From the NCBI RefSeq assembly GCF_009760925.1, contig NZ_VRLV01000014.1, positions 1-64,000 on the forward strand: a stretch of DNA of 64,000 bases. Reading direction: 5' to 3'. Below are positions 7,216 to 15,364 of this stretch, piece by piece. The notes beneath the pieces were generated by a model. It saw nothing but the letters and a program-made list of their open reading frames with translations. It searched no databases and was not told where the DNA came from. The first letter of the stretch is position 1. Every line of letters starts with the position of its first letter. The DNA comes from Nonomuraea typhae (GTDB lineage Bacteria > Actinomycetota > Actinomycetes > Streptosporangiales > Streptosporangiaceae). The position numbers were made by a program, and so were the translations under genes.

Positions 7216-8589
7216 TCAGGCGTCGGCCTTCTCCTCCTCGGCGGCCTCCTCCTGGACCTCTTCACCGTTGATCTCGGTGTAGAGGGCCTTGAGGTCGATC
7301 TCGGCGCCCTCGGTGTCGACGACCTTGGCGGCGTCGCCCAGGACGGCCTTGGCCTTGTCCCGGACGATCTCGACCATGGCCAGCGTGAGCTGGTCGTTGT
7401 CGGCCAGGTGCTGGGCCAGTTGGTTGGGCTGGACGCCCATCTGCATGGCGCGGCGGACGACGAAGTTGGTCAGCTCCTGCTCGGAGACGCCCAGCTCCTC
7501 GGCCTTGACGATCTTGTCGAGCACGAAGCCCGTCTTGATGGCCTTGGCGGAGTTGGTGTCGAACTCGTTGAAGCGCTCCTCCTCCGTCGTCTGGTAGAGA
7601 CGGAAGAAGGCGTCGCGGCTGAGGCCGGACTCGGCGATCTGGTGGTCGAGGTTGTGCTTGCGGGCGTCGACCTCGGCCTTGAGCGCGCTGTCGGGGATCG
7701 GGATCTCGATCTTCTCCAGCAGGGCGTCGAGGGCCTTCTCGCGCGCCTGGACGACCTGGTCGACCAGCTTGTTGCGGCGGGCGGTCTCGCGGATGCTGTC
7801 CTTGAGCTCCTCGAGCGTGTCGAACTCGCTGGCCAGCTGGGCGAACTCGTCGTCGAGCTCGGGCAGCACCTTCTCCTTGACCGACTTGACGCTGATGATC
7901 ACGTCGGCCTCCTGGCCGGCGTTCTCACCGCCGACGAGCTCGGTGCGGAAGGACTTCTCCTCGCCCGCGGACATGCCGAGCAGCGCGTCGTCGAGGCCCT
8001 GCAGCACCGAGCCGGCGCCGACCTCGTAGGAGACCTCGTTGGCCTGCTGCTCCTCGATGTTCTCTCCGTCGATCTCGGCGCGCAGGTCCATGACGACGAA
8101 GTCGCCGGCGGCGGCCTCGCGCTCGACGCCGGTCAGCGTCGCGAAGCGCTGGCGCAGCCCGTCGAGCTGGCCGTCGACGTCCTCGTCGGAGACCGTGGCG
8201 GCGTCCACGACGACCTCGACGCCGGCGTAGTCCGGAACGTCGAAGTTGGGACGGATGTCGACCTCGGCGGTGAACTCGATCTGCTCGCCGTCCTCGATCT
8301 TGGTGACCTCGATGTCGGGCTGACTGACCGGGAAGACGTCGATCTCCTCGACGGCCTGGCCGTACAGCTTGGGCACCGCGTCGTTGAGGGTCTCCTCCAG
8401 CACGACCGCGCGGCCGAAGCGCTGCTCGATGATGCGGGCCGGCACCTTGCCAGGACGGAAGCCGGGCACGCGGACCTGCTGCGCGACCTTCTTGTAGGCC
8501 GCATCCAGGCTCGGGCGCAGCTCGTCGAACGGCACCTCGACAGTGAGCTTCACCCTGGTCGGGCTGAGCTCCTCGACAGCGGTCTTCAC
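7216..8589 (-). CDS. tig: trigger factor (ribosome-associated chaperone, FKBP-type prolyl isomerase)
   Basis: 457-residue ribosome-bound chaperone that meets nascent chains at the exit tunnel. The N-terminal ribosome-binding domain includes GFRPGKVPARIIEQRFG (signature GFRxGKxP). A central FKBP-like isomerase domain (about residues 150-245) and a long C-terminal helical chaperone domain follow; the acidic tail ends in EEEKADA. The GTG start at 8589 (VKTAVEELSPTRVKL) has AAGGAG 7 bases upstream; the longer open frame lacks conserved sequence. Upstream of clpP1P2-clpX as in mycobacteria (Rv2462c-Rv2457c), but followed by a terminator. Confidence 0.97.
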   Translation of the reverse strand: MKTAVEELSPTRVKLTVEVPFDELRPSLDAAYKKVAQQVRVPGFRPGKVPARIIEQRFGRAVVLEETLNDAVPKLYGQAVEEIDVFPVSQPDIEVTKIEDGEQIEFTAEVDIRPNFDVPDYAGVEVVVDAATVSDEDVDGQLDGLRQRFATLTGVEREAAAGDFVVMDLRAEIDGENIEEQQANEVSYEVGAGSVLQGLDDALLGMSAGEEKSFRTELVGGENAGQEADVIISVKSVKEKVLPELDDEFAQLASEFDTLEELKDSIRETARRNKLVDQVVQAREKALDALLEKIEIPIPDSALKAEVDARKHNLDHQIAESGLSRDAFFRLYQTTEEERFNEFDTNSAKAIKTGFVLDKIVKAEELGVSEQELTNFVVRRAMQMGVQPNQLAQHLADNDQLTLAMVEIVRDKAKAVLGDAAKVVDTEGAEIDLKALYTEINGEEVQEEAAEEEKADA

Positions 8590-8769
8590 GGGGTGGTCTC
8601 CTTGATCAAGCTTCGAGTGATGCGCGGGCGCGTCCCACGTCGTTCTTGGGTCGGTACGGCTCACGCGCCGCGCCCACATGAGCGGCGTTGGGCATGCTCC
8701 GCCACGGCGGGAACCTACGCCGTTGGTCAGTCTAGGGCAGATGCGTACCCAACCACGACGTGACGGCGT

Positions 8770-9639
8770 TCAGAACTCGTCGGCGATCGTGCGCAGCAAC
8801 TCCACGGTCTCGTCCGGGGTGGTGCTGACCGCGCACAGGCGCTCGATGACCTCGGTGTAGCGGTCGACGTCCTCGCGCTTGTCGAGGTACAGCGCGCTGG
8901 CGAGCTGCTCGACGTAGACGACGTCGGGGAGTTCCCTGTCGGGGAAGCGCAGGATGCTGAAGGCGCCGCCTTCCGCGCTGTGCCCGCCGAAGTCGAAGGG
9001 CATGACCTGGACGGTGATGTTCGGCTGGCGCATCTGCTCGATGAGGTGCTCGATCTGGGCCCGCATGACCTCGGCGCCGCCGATGGGACGGCGCAGCGCG
9101 GCCTCGTCGATGACCGCCCAGAAGACGGGGCCGTCGGCGCGGTCGAGGACACGCTGGCGTTCGAGGCGCACGTCGACGCGCCGGGAGATCTCCTCCGCCG
9201 CGATGCCGGCGGATCCGGCGGTGACCACCGCCTTGGCGTATTCCTTCGTCTGCAGTAGCCCGGGGACGAACTGCACCTCGTAGGTCCTGATGCGCGTGGC
9301 GGCCTCCTCGAGGCCGACGTACGCCTGGAACCATCCGGGCAGGACGTCGTTGAAGCGGTGCCACCAGCCCGGCTCGTTCGCGGTGCCGACGAGGTCGAGT
9401 ACGGCGGAGCGGGCCTCGTGGTCGGCGACTCCGTAGAGCGTCAGCAGGTCGGCCACGTCGCGTTCCTTGAACCCGACGCGCCCCAGCTCCATGCGGCTGA
9501 TCTTGGACTCCGAACCCCTGATCAGGTGGCCGGCCTCTTCGCGGGTGACGCCCTTGGCCTCCCTCAGCCTGCGGAGTTGGGAGCCAAGGAGGATGCGCAG
9601 CGCCGTGGGCCCGGAACCCGGCTGGTTCTGCGTCAACAC
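8770..9639 (-). CDS. XRE-family regulator with DUF5753 domain (WhiJ-like)
   Basis: 289-residue DNA-binding protein. Residues about 15-75 form a helix-turn-helix (LREAKGVTREEAGHLIRGSESKISRMELGR), and the remainder is the DUF5753 ligand-like domain found in Streptomyces WhiJ/Scr1-type regulators. The GTG start at 9639 lies only 2 bases from AGGAGG, so the next codon (TTG, 9636, spacing 5) may be the true start. It is divergent from an RsbW-like ATPase and separated from it by a region with two GTGCA inverted repeats. The small DUF397 partner that often accompanies this family is not adjacent here. Confidence 0.9.
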   Translation of the reverse strand: MLTQNQPGSGPTALRILLGSQLRRLREAKGVTREEAGHLIRGSESKISRMELGRVGFKERDVADLLTLYGVADHEARSAVLDLVGTANEPGWWHRFNDVLPGWFQAYVGLEEAATRIRTYEVQFVPGLLQTKEYAKAVVTAGSAGIAAEEISRRVDVRLERQRVLDRADGPVFWAVIDEAALRRPIGGAEVMRAQIEHLIEQMRQPNITVQVMPFDFGGHSAEGGAFSILRFPDRELPDVVYVEQLASALYLDKREDVDRYTEVIERLCAVSTTPDETVELLRTIADEF

Positions 9640-9755
9640 TGCCTCCTATACGTCCGCAGACACAGTGACATCTGTCTGCCAGGTATGACAAGGTCTCAAC
9701 CCGGTGTCTGGAACGGCATATCCCACCGAAGCGCCCATGCGATTGCACATTGCAC

Positions 9756-9767
9756 ATGCACGTGCAT
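9756..9767. promoter_or_regulatory. GTGCA palindrome, candidate operator
   Basis: Perfect 12-bp palindrome ATGCACGTGCAT, preceded by two further TGCAC copies (9744-9758). Located between the divergent XRE regulator and ATPase genes, nearer the regulator. Confidence 0.5.
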
Positions 9768-9808
9768 TTGGGTCTTGCAGCGACGCCGCATCGTGACCCA
9801 TGATGGCC

Positions 9809-9836
9809 TAGTGCATATTGGGCCAAACATGCACTA
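9809..9836. promoter_or_regulatory. second GTGCA inverted repeat, candidate operator
   Basis: Perfect 8-bp inverted repeat TAGTGCAT and ATGCACTA with a 12-base centre, sharing the GTGCA core with the palindrome at 9756-9767. It lies 30 bases before the ATPase start. A shared core at two sites in a divergent XRE intergenic region suggests autoregulation. Confidence 0.55.
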
Positions 9837-9866
9837 ACCGAGTGGCAAGCGGGAGGTAACGGCGGG

Positions 9867-10334
9867 ATGGTGGAGGACCCCCTAGCCACTGCCGACTGCC
9901 TGCAGATCACCCGCGAGGTCGGCTTCGACAGCCTGCTGACCCGGGCCCACCCCTACACCACGGCGTGTCCGCTCCCTTTTCAGGCCGACTCCGTGAAGAC
10001 GGCCCGCGACGTCACCCGGACCACGCTGCGCGGCTGGGGCCTGTCCGAACTGAGCGACGACGCCGCCCTGGTGGTCTCCGAACTGGTCACCAACGCCGTC
10101 CGCTACACCCGCGGCCACACCGGCCTCACCCTGCTGCTGATGCGCGTCGCCCCGCACGTCCTCCTGGCCGTGGCCGACCCCAGCGACGAGGTGCCCACCC
10201 GCAAGGAGCCCGACTTCATCTCGGAGAACGGCCGCGGCTTGTACATCGTGGAGACCTACAGCCAGTGCTGGGGCTGGGACCCCTTGGCCCGGGGCGGCAA
10301 GGCCGTCTGGGCGTTGTTCCGCACCGAACACTAG
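9867..10334 (+). CDS. RsbW/SpoIIAB-like ATP-binding protein (anti-sigma-type histidine kinase fold)
   Basis: 155-residue single-domain GHKL ATPase. The N-box helix is LVVSELVTNAVRYT, the G1 motif is in VLLAVADPSDEVP, and GRGLYIVE is the G2 lid motif. Such proteins act as anti-sigma or regulator-binding kinases, and in actinomycetes they are often paired with WhiJ-like XRE proteins, as here. No sigma factor or anti-anti-sigma gene is adjacent, so its partner is unknown. The first Met (ATG 9867) follows GGAGGTAACGGCGGG by several bases. Confidence 0.85.
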   Translation: MVEDPLATADCLQITREVGFDSLLTRAHPYTTACPLPFQADSVKTARDVTRTTLRGWGLSELSDDAALVVSELVTNAVRYTRGHTGLTLLLMRVAPHVLLAVADPSDEVPTRKEPDFISENGRGLYIVETYSQCWGWDPLARGGKAVWALFRTEH

Positions 10335-10399
10335 AACCCACCGGGCCACCGCGGCCACTCGTTTTCCACCCGAGAAGGCGTCACGCCTGTTACGGCAAG

Positions 10400-10473
10400 T
10401 CGGGGCGACAGGATTTGAACCTGCGACTTCTTGCTCCCAAAGCAAGCGCGCTACCAAGCTGCGCCACGCCCCG
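10400..10473 (-). tRNA. tRNA-Pro (anticodon TGG)
   Basis: Minus-strand cloverleaf: acceptor stem CGGGGCG/CGCCCCG with discriminator A, D-arm GCGCAGCTTGGTAGCGC, anticodon stem CTTGC/GCAAG with loop TTTGGGA (anticodon TGG), and T-arm GCAGGTTCAAATCCTGT. The CCA end is not encoded. Confidence 0.97.
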
Positions 10474-10562
10474 CTGCGCCCGGTGCGCAAGCAGCCCGAG
10501 ACTCCGGTACGCTTACGCCCTGACGACCGGATGAAGTCTAGACCAGACTGCGACCGGCTCGC

Positions 10563-10633
10563 GCGGACGTAGCTCAATGGTAGAGCCCTAGTCTTCCAAA
10601 CTAGCTACGCGGGTTCGATTCCCGTCGTCCGCT
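10563..10633 (+). tRNA. tRNA-Gly (anticodon TCC)
   Basis: Plus-strand cloverleaf: acceptor GCGGACG/CGTCCGC, discriminator T, anticodon stem CTAGT/ACTAG with loop CTTCCAA (anticodon TCC), and T-arm GCGGGTTCGATTCCCGT. CCA is encoded at 10634-10636, unlike the neighbouring tRNA-Pro. Confidence 0.97.
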
Positions 10634-10642
10634 CCAGATGGC

Positions 10643-10680
10643 GAAAGGCCAGGTCACCCGCATGGGAGACCTGGCCTTTC
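10643..10680 (+). terminator. terminator after tRNA-Gly
   Basis: Perfect 13-bp stem GAAAGGCCAGGTC with a 12-base loop, starting 10 bases after the tRNA-Gly 3' end. Confidence 0.75.
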
Positions 10681-10725
10681 CGCTTGCCTGCGGACGGCTC
10701 GGCGGAAAGATCCGGTTAAGCTGCG

Positions 10726-11340
10726 ATGACCATGAACGTCCGGCCGATCTCCCAGGAAGCGCTCGTCGGCGAGCTGGTGCGGCGCATCGGGGACCGGCCG
10801 CGCGGCGAGCGGGTGCGGGTGGTCGTGGACGGAGCCCCGGCGGCGGCGCCGTACGTCTACGCGGACGCGCTGGTGGAGCCGCTCAAGCTGCTGGGCCGCC
10901 CGGTCCTCAGGGTGTCGGCCTGGGACTTCCTGCGTCCGGCCTCCCTCAGGCTGGAGTACGGCAGGCGGGACCCCGACGCCTTCTACGACGACTGGCTGGA
11001 CGTCAAGGCGCTGGCCAGGGAGGTGCTCAACGGCACGGGCCGGATCCTGCCCAGGCTCTGGGACAGCGCGGCGGACCGGGCCTACCGCGACCCCTACGCG
11101 AGCCTGCCCGAGGGCGGAGTGGTGATCCTGGACGGCACGCTGCTGCTCGGCCGGGGCCTGCCGGCCGAGCTGAGCGTGCATCTGTGGATGTCCGGCGCGG
11201 CGTTGCGGCGGCGTACGCCGGAGGACGAGGGCTGGCGGCTGCCGGCCTACGAACGCTACGAGCGCGAGGTACGGCCGGCCGCGCAGGCCGACGTGGCGGT
11301 CAAGGTCGACGACCCGCGGCATCCGGCCGTCCTCAGCTGA
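10726..11340 (+). CDS. uridine kinase-like protein lacking a functional P-loop
   Basis: 204-residue protein resembling the actinobacterial uridine/phosphoribulokinase-like P-loop proteins. The order of elements is kept: VRVVVDGAPAAAP at the Walker A position, DFLRPASLRLEYGRRDPDAFYDDWLD as the substrate region and VVILDGTLLL as the Walker B-like strand. The Walker A is degenerate, with no GK[ST], so nucleotide kinase activity is doubtful. A TAAGCT -10-like element ends 3 bases before ATG 10726 and 9 before ATG 10732; the second ATG may be the true, nearly leaderless start. The last 8 bases overlap the end of the convergent gene. Confidence 0.7.
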   Translation: MTMNVRPISQEALVGELVRRIGDRPRGERVRVVVDGAPAAAPYVYADALVEPLKLLGRPVLRVSAWDFLRPASLRLEYGRRDPDAFYDDWLDVKALAREVLNGTGRILPRLWDSAADRAYRDPYASLPEGGVVILDGTLLLGRGLPAELSVHLWMSGAALRRRTPEDEGWRLPAYERYEREVRPAAQADVAVKVDDPRHPAVLS

Positions 11341-13108
11341 GGACGCGCATCAGGGCCCTGGCCACGTGGGGATGGGCGAGGTACTCGGCCACGTCGTGCG
11401 AGCGCTGCAGCGGGTTGTCCACGGCGCGCTCGTCCACCTGTCCCTTCCAGTCGTCGTCCAGCGGGCAGCCGATGCTCACCGGGTCGGAGGGGCACCACAC
11501 GTTGAGCCACTGGCCTGCCCGGTCCGGCCGGACGGGGCCGCCGGTCAGCAGGCGCCGGTGTACCGCGTCCAGTCCCAGCGGGCTGCCGAGGGTCACCAGC
11601 AGGGGCACCTCCAGTGAGGCGGGCAGCCGGGTGAGGAGGTCCATGGCGACCACGGTGCCGAGACTGTGGGAGACCAGGACGATCTGCCCGGAGGCGGGCA
11701 GGGTGCGTTCGACGGCCGACAGGACGGCCTGCCGTACGGAGGAGTCGTCGAGGTAGGCGGCGACGTCGCGGAAGACGGCGGCGATGAGCAGGTGGTCGAG
11801 GTTGGTGGCGGAGGCCAGCCAGGACAGGGCGCCCTGCAGGCCGGTGAGCAGGCCCTCGCGGCGGCCGTCGGCGGGGCGGCCGGAGAGCATGGCGGCCTCG
11901 GCGATCAGTTGTTCGTAGACGACGCGGGTGGTCGGGGCGCTGGGGGTCAGGGATTCCCGGAGGTCGCCCAGGGTGTCGCCGTAGAAGGGGAACCAGGCGT
12001 CGGCGGGGTCGGCGGTCGGGAGGCCGGCCAGGGTGAGGCCCTTGTTGAGGCCGGCGATCCATTCGCGGCGCATCGTCATCGGGTCGCGGCCCGCCTGGCC
12101 GCGGCCGTGGAGGAAGACGAGGTGGCGGGCGCCGCCGAACGCCGAGGGGCGGGCGGGGACGCCGCTGTGCCGTACGGGGGTCACCGATTCCGTCACCGGC
12201 GGGGCGCAGCCCAGTTCGGCCAGGACGTCGGCGGGGAGCGAGGCCAGGATGGAACTGACCCGGATGCCCTCGTTGGCGAGCCAGGTCCCGTTGTCGCCGG
12301 GAACGCCGGAGTGGTGGAGGGCGACGACCTCCCACTGGTCGTTGAAGACGGGCGAGCCGGAGCTGCCGGGCTCGGTGTCGGCGGTGTAGTGGAGGAAGCG
12401 GTCGAGCTGCGTGGTCAGCTCGTTGCGGCGGATCGTGATCTCCTTGAGGCGGCCGTTGGGGTGGCCGACGAGGTTGACCGGCTCGCCGGTGATGATCTTG
12501 CCTTGGGTGGCGATGAGGCGGTTCCAGCCGTACAGCTCGCCGGGCGTCCTGCCGTCGGCGGCGGGGGCGACGCGGACCAGCGTGTAGTCGAGGCCGGCGT
12601 CCGTGACGAAGCGGGCGGCCGGGTCCAGGCGGAAGCGGGTCCAGGCGGGCGGCTCGTTGTCGATGCTCATCTCGGCGCCGAACTCCACCTCGGCGGCCTG
12701 CGCACTCTCGGCGTCGGGCAGCACGTGGTTGTTGGTGAGCAGCAGCGAGGGCGCCACGAGGAAGCCGGTGCCGATGGGGATCGCCCGGCCGTTCGAGCCC
12801 TGGGTGACGCGGCCGACCGAGGTGACGGCGCGGGCGCCGCGGGCCAGGAAGTTGGCGGGCTGGAAGTCGGCCGAGGCGCCGATGATGCGCTCCAGGAGGC
12901 GCTCGGTGCCCTGCTCCGAGAGGCGTTCGACGGTGGCGACGGAGACCGTGCCGCGCTGGACGAGCCGTTCGGCCCTGGCGCTCACCTGGTCGGCCTCGTC
13001 CACGATGTGCTGCCCGGTCTGCTCGCGGCGGCGCTGGATGCGGGCGCGCTCCTCGCGCGCGCTCGCGTAGCGCGTGGCCGCGGCCCGGGCCTGTGAAAGT
13101 GCGTCCAT
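11333..13108 (-). CDS. trypsin-like peptidase fused to an alpha/beta hydrolase
   Basis: 591-residue two-enzyme protein without signal peptide or membrane segment, so probably cytosolic. Residues about 1-85 are a charged, predicted coiled-coil region. Residues about 95-290 form a V8/trypsin-like peptidase with His in LLLTNNHVL (about 124), Asp in AGLDYTLVRV (about 172) and Ser in TEPGSSGSPVF (about 250). Residues about 325-591 form an alpha/beta hydrolase with an oxyanion-type HGRGQ, nucleophile elbow SHSLG (about 477), a candidate acid Asp in CPSDPVS and His in the C-terminal QRSHDV segment. Both triads look intact. The substrate is unknown. The ATG at 13108 is short of a good ribosome site. 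Confidence 0.85.
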   Translation of the reverse strand: MDALSQARAAATRYASAREERARIQRRREQTGQHIVDEADQVSARAERLVQRGTVSVATVERLSEQGTERLLERIIGASADFQPANFLARGARAVTSVGRVTQGSNGRAIPIGTGFLVAPSLLLTNNHVLPDAESAQAAEVEFGAEMSIDNEPPAWTRFRLDPAARFVTDAGLDYTLVRVAPAADGRTPGELYGWNRLIATQGKIITGEPVNLVGHPNGRLKEITIRRNELTTQLDRFLHYTADTEPGSSGSPVFNDQWEVVALHHSGVPGDNGTWLANEGIRVSSILASLPADVLAELGCAPPVTESVTPVRHSGVPARPSAFGGARHLVFLHGRGQAGRDPMTMRREWIAGLNKGLTLAGLPTADPADAWFPFYGDTLGDLRESLTPSAPTTRVVYEQLIAEAAMLSGRPADGRREGLLTGLQGALSWLASATNLDHLLIAAVFRDVAAYLDDSSVRQAVLSAVERTLPASGQIVLVSHSLGTVVAMDLLTRLPASLEVPLLVTLGSPLGLDAVHRRLLTGGPVRPDRAGQWLNVWCPSDPVSIGCPLDDDWKGQVDERAVDNPLQRSHDVAEYLAHPHVARALMRVLS

Positions 13109-13128
13109 GGGGCCACGGTGAGGCTGCT

Positions 13129-13160
13129 CGCACGCGTGCGCATGAGTAGTCCCATACTCA
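13129..13160. promoter_or_regulatory. palindromes in divergent promoter region
   Basis: A perfect 12-bp palindrome CGCACGCGTGCG (13129-13140) and GAGTA/TACTC with a 6-base centre (13144-13159) fill the 57 bases between two divergent starts. CATACT (13153-13158) lies 7 bases before the oxidoreductase ATG and may be its -10. Confidence 0.4.
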
Positions 13161-13165
13161 GGGTT

Positions 13166-14038
13166 ATGACGGAATTCGGCTATTTCCTGGTGCCGAACAG
13201 CGGCGACCCGCTGATTGAGTACGCCCAGCTCGCCGACCGGCTCGGCCTGGACCTGATCGGCGTCCAGGACCACCCCTACCAGCGCCGCTACGTGGACACC
13301 TGGACCCTGCTCAGCGTGATCGCGGCCAGGACCGAGCGGATCACCGTCTTCCCCGACGTGACGAACCTGCCGCTGCGCCAGCCCGCCGTGCTGGCCAAGG
13401 CGGCGGCGAGCCTGGACCTGCTCAGCGGCGGCCGCTTCGAGCTCGGGCTGGGGGCCGGCGGCTTCTGGGACGCGATCGAGGCGTACGGCGGGCCGCGCCG
13501 TACCCCTGGAGCGGCGCTGAAAGCCCTGGAGGAGGCGATCACGGTCATCAGGGCCATCTGGAGCGGCGAGCGCAACCAGCGCTTCGAGGGCGAGCACTAC
13601 CACCTGCGCGGCGCCCAGGCGGGACCCGCGCCGGCGCACGACATCGGCATCTGGGTGGGCGCGACCGGCCCGAAGGCGCTGGCGCTGACCGGACGGCTGG
13701 CCGACGGGTGGGTGCCGTCGTCGGGCTGGGCGCCGCCGGAGCGGCTGGGAGAGCTGAGCGCCAGGATCGACGAGGCGGCGATGGCGGCCGGGCGCGAGCC
13801 GTCCGACGTCAAGCGGGTCTACAACGTCAACGGCACGATCACCGGCGGCGCCTCGGAGGGCTTCCTGAAGGGCCCGGCGGAGCAGTGGGCCGACGAGCTG
13901 ACGGACCTGGCGACCGGTTACGGCATCGACGCGTTCGTCTTCTGGCCTGAAGGCGACCAGAGGGAACAACTCACCCGATTCGCCGAGCAGGTGGTGCCGA
14001 AGGTGCGTGAGCATGTCGCACTGGAAGGACGGGGCTGA
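13166..14038 (+). CDS. LLM-class (luciferase-like, possibly F420-dependent) oxidoreductase
   Basis: 290-residue TIM-barrel flavin/deazaflavin oxidoreductase of the bacterial luciferase superfamily. The N-terminus FGYFLVP..GDPLIEYAQLADRLGLDLIGVQDH, the LDLLSGGRFELGLGAGG signature and the IWVGATGPKALALTGRLADGWVPS segment are typical of the F420-binding branch. The specific substrate cannot be read from sequence. The ATG at 13166 was chosen because the fold starts there and a CATACT element sits 7 bases upstream (leaderless); the longer frame adds an unrelated Arg-rich stretch. 18 bases upstream of the trpB2-like gene. Confidence 0.85.
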   Translation: MTEFGYFLVPNSGDPLIEYAQLADRLGLDLIGVQDHPYQRRYVDTWTLLSVIAARTERITVFPDVTNLPLRQPAVLAKAAASLDLLSGGRFELGLGAGGFWDAIEAYGGPRRTPGAALKALEEAITVIRAIWSGERNQRFEGEHYHLRGAQAGPAPAHDIGIWVGATGPKALALTGRLADGWVPSSGWAPPERLGELSARIDEAAMAAGREPSDVKRVYNVNGTITGGASEGFLKGPAEQWADELTDLATGYGIDAFVFWPEGDQREQLTRFAEQVVPKVREHVALEGRG

Positions 14039-14056
14039 TCGTCCCAGACTGGGTTG

Positions 14057-15355
14057 ATGACCCCTAGCCACTGGTACAACATCATCCCCGACCTTCCCGC
14101 CCCTCCCCCGCCGCCGCTGCACCCGGGTACCCGTCAGCCGGTCGGCCCGGACGACCTGGCGCCGTTGTTCCCGATGGAGCTGATCGGCCAGGAGGTGAGC
14201 GGGGAGCGGTTCCTGGCGATCCCCCAGGACGTGCTGGACGTCTACCGGCTGTGGCGGCCGACGCCGCTGATCCGGGCGCACCGGCTGGAGAAGTCGCTGG
14301 GCACCCCGGCGCGCATCTACTACAAGTACGAGGGCGTCTCGCCCGCGGGCTCGCACAAGCCGAACACCGCCGTCCCCCAGGCGTACTACAACAAGCTCGA
14401 GGGCGTGCGCCGCCTGACCACCGAGACGGGGGCGGGGCAGTGGGGCTCGGCGCTGGCGTTCGCCTGTGCCCAGTTCGGCCTGGAGTGCGAGATCTGGATG
14501 GTGCGCGCCTCCTACGACCAGAAGCCCTACCGCCGCTCGCTCATGCGGGTGTACGGCGCCGCCGTGCACGCCAGTCCTTCACCGGCGACCGGCGCGGGCA
14601 GGAAGATCCTGGCTGAGCATCCGGACTCCACCGGTAGCCTGGGCATCGCGATCAGCGAGGCGGTCGAGGTGGCGGGGTCGGCGGCCGACACCAGGTACGC
14701 GCTCGGCTCGGTGCTCAACCACGTGCTGCTGCACCAGACGGTCATCGGCGAAGAGGCGCTCAAGCAGCTTCCCGAGATGCCGGACCTGGTCATCGGCTGC
14801 ACCGGCGGCGGCTCCAACTTCGCCGGGCTGGCCTTCCCGTTCATGCGGGAGCGGCCGGAGACGGTCTTCCGCGCGGTCGAGCCGGAGGCGTGCCCGTCGT
14901 TCACCCGGGGGCGTTACGCCTACGACTTCGGGGACACGGCCGGGTTCACGCCGCTGCTGAAGATGCACACGCTGGGCCACGACTTCGTGCCGGACCCGAT
15001 CCACGCGGGCGGGCTGCGGTATCACGGCATGTCGCCGCTGCTGTCGCACATGTACGAGCTGGGGATGTTCGAGGCGGTGACCAAGTCGCAGAGCGAGTGT
15101 TTCGAGGCCGGGGTGCGCTTCGCCCGCACCGAGGGCATCGTGCCCGCGCCGGAGCCCACGCACGCGCTGGCCGAGACCATCGCCGAGGCGCTGCGCTGCA
15201 AGGAGAGCGGTGAGGAGAAGGTGATCCTGACCGCGCTGTGCGGCCACGGCCACTTCGACCTGGGCGCCTACGACCGCTACCTGGCCGGTGAGCTGGAGGA
15301 TTACGCGCTGCCTCAGGAGAGGGTCGACGCGGCCCTGGCGGGACTGCCGGGTTAA
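14057..15355 (+). CDS. TrpB2-type pyridoxal-phosphate enzyme (tryptophan synthase beta-like)
   Basis: 432-residue fold-type II PLP enzyme. The length, the N-terminal extension and the signatures YYKYEGVSPAGSHKPNTA and GCTGGGSNFAGL mark the TrpB2 branch rather than canonical TrpB. Lys101 in GSHKPN is the expected Schiff-base lysine and GGGSN the phosphate-binding loop. TrpB2 proteins form tryptophan from indole and serine (or O-phosphoserine in archaeal cases) without TrpA; no trpA is adjacent. ATG 14057 follows a CAGACT element by 6 bases, suggesting a leaderless start; TTG 14054 is less likely. Confidence 0.9.
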   Translation: MTPSHWYNIIPDLPAPPPPPLHPGTRQPVGPDDLAPLFPMELIGQEVSGERFLAIPQDVLDVYRLWRPTPLIRAHRLEKSLGTPARIYYKYEGVSPAGSHKPNTAVPQAYYNKLEGVRRLTTETGAGQWGSALAFACAQFGLECEIWMVRASYDQKPYRRSLMRVYGAAVHASPSPATGAGRKILAEHPDSTGSLGIAISEAVEVAGSAADTRYALGSVLNHVLLHQTVIGEEALKQLPEMPDLVIGCTGGGSNFAGLAFPFMRERPETVFRAVEPEACPSFTRGRYAYDFGDTAGFTPLLKMHTLGHDFVPDPIHAGGLRYHGMSPLLSHMYELGMFEAVTKSQSECFEAGVRFARTEGIVPAPEPTHALAETIAEALRCKESGEEKVILTALCGHGHFDLGAYDRYLAGELEDYALPQERVDAALAGLPG

Positions 15356-15364
15356 GTTGGCGGG

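Noticed and set aside
6196..8763. 855-codon frame antisense to clpP1 and tig
   Set aside because: Spans two genes, their terminator and intergenic DNA; no domain visible.
10400..10636. Integration (att) site at the tRNA-Pro/tRNA-Gly pair
   Set aside because: No integrase, direct repeat of a tRNA 3' end or foreign gene nearby.
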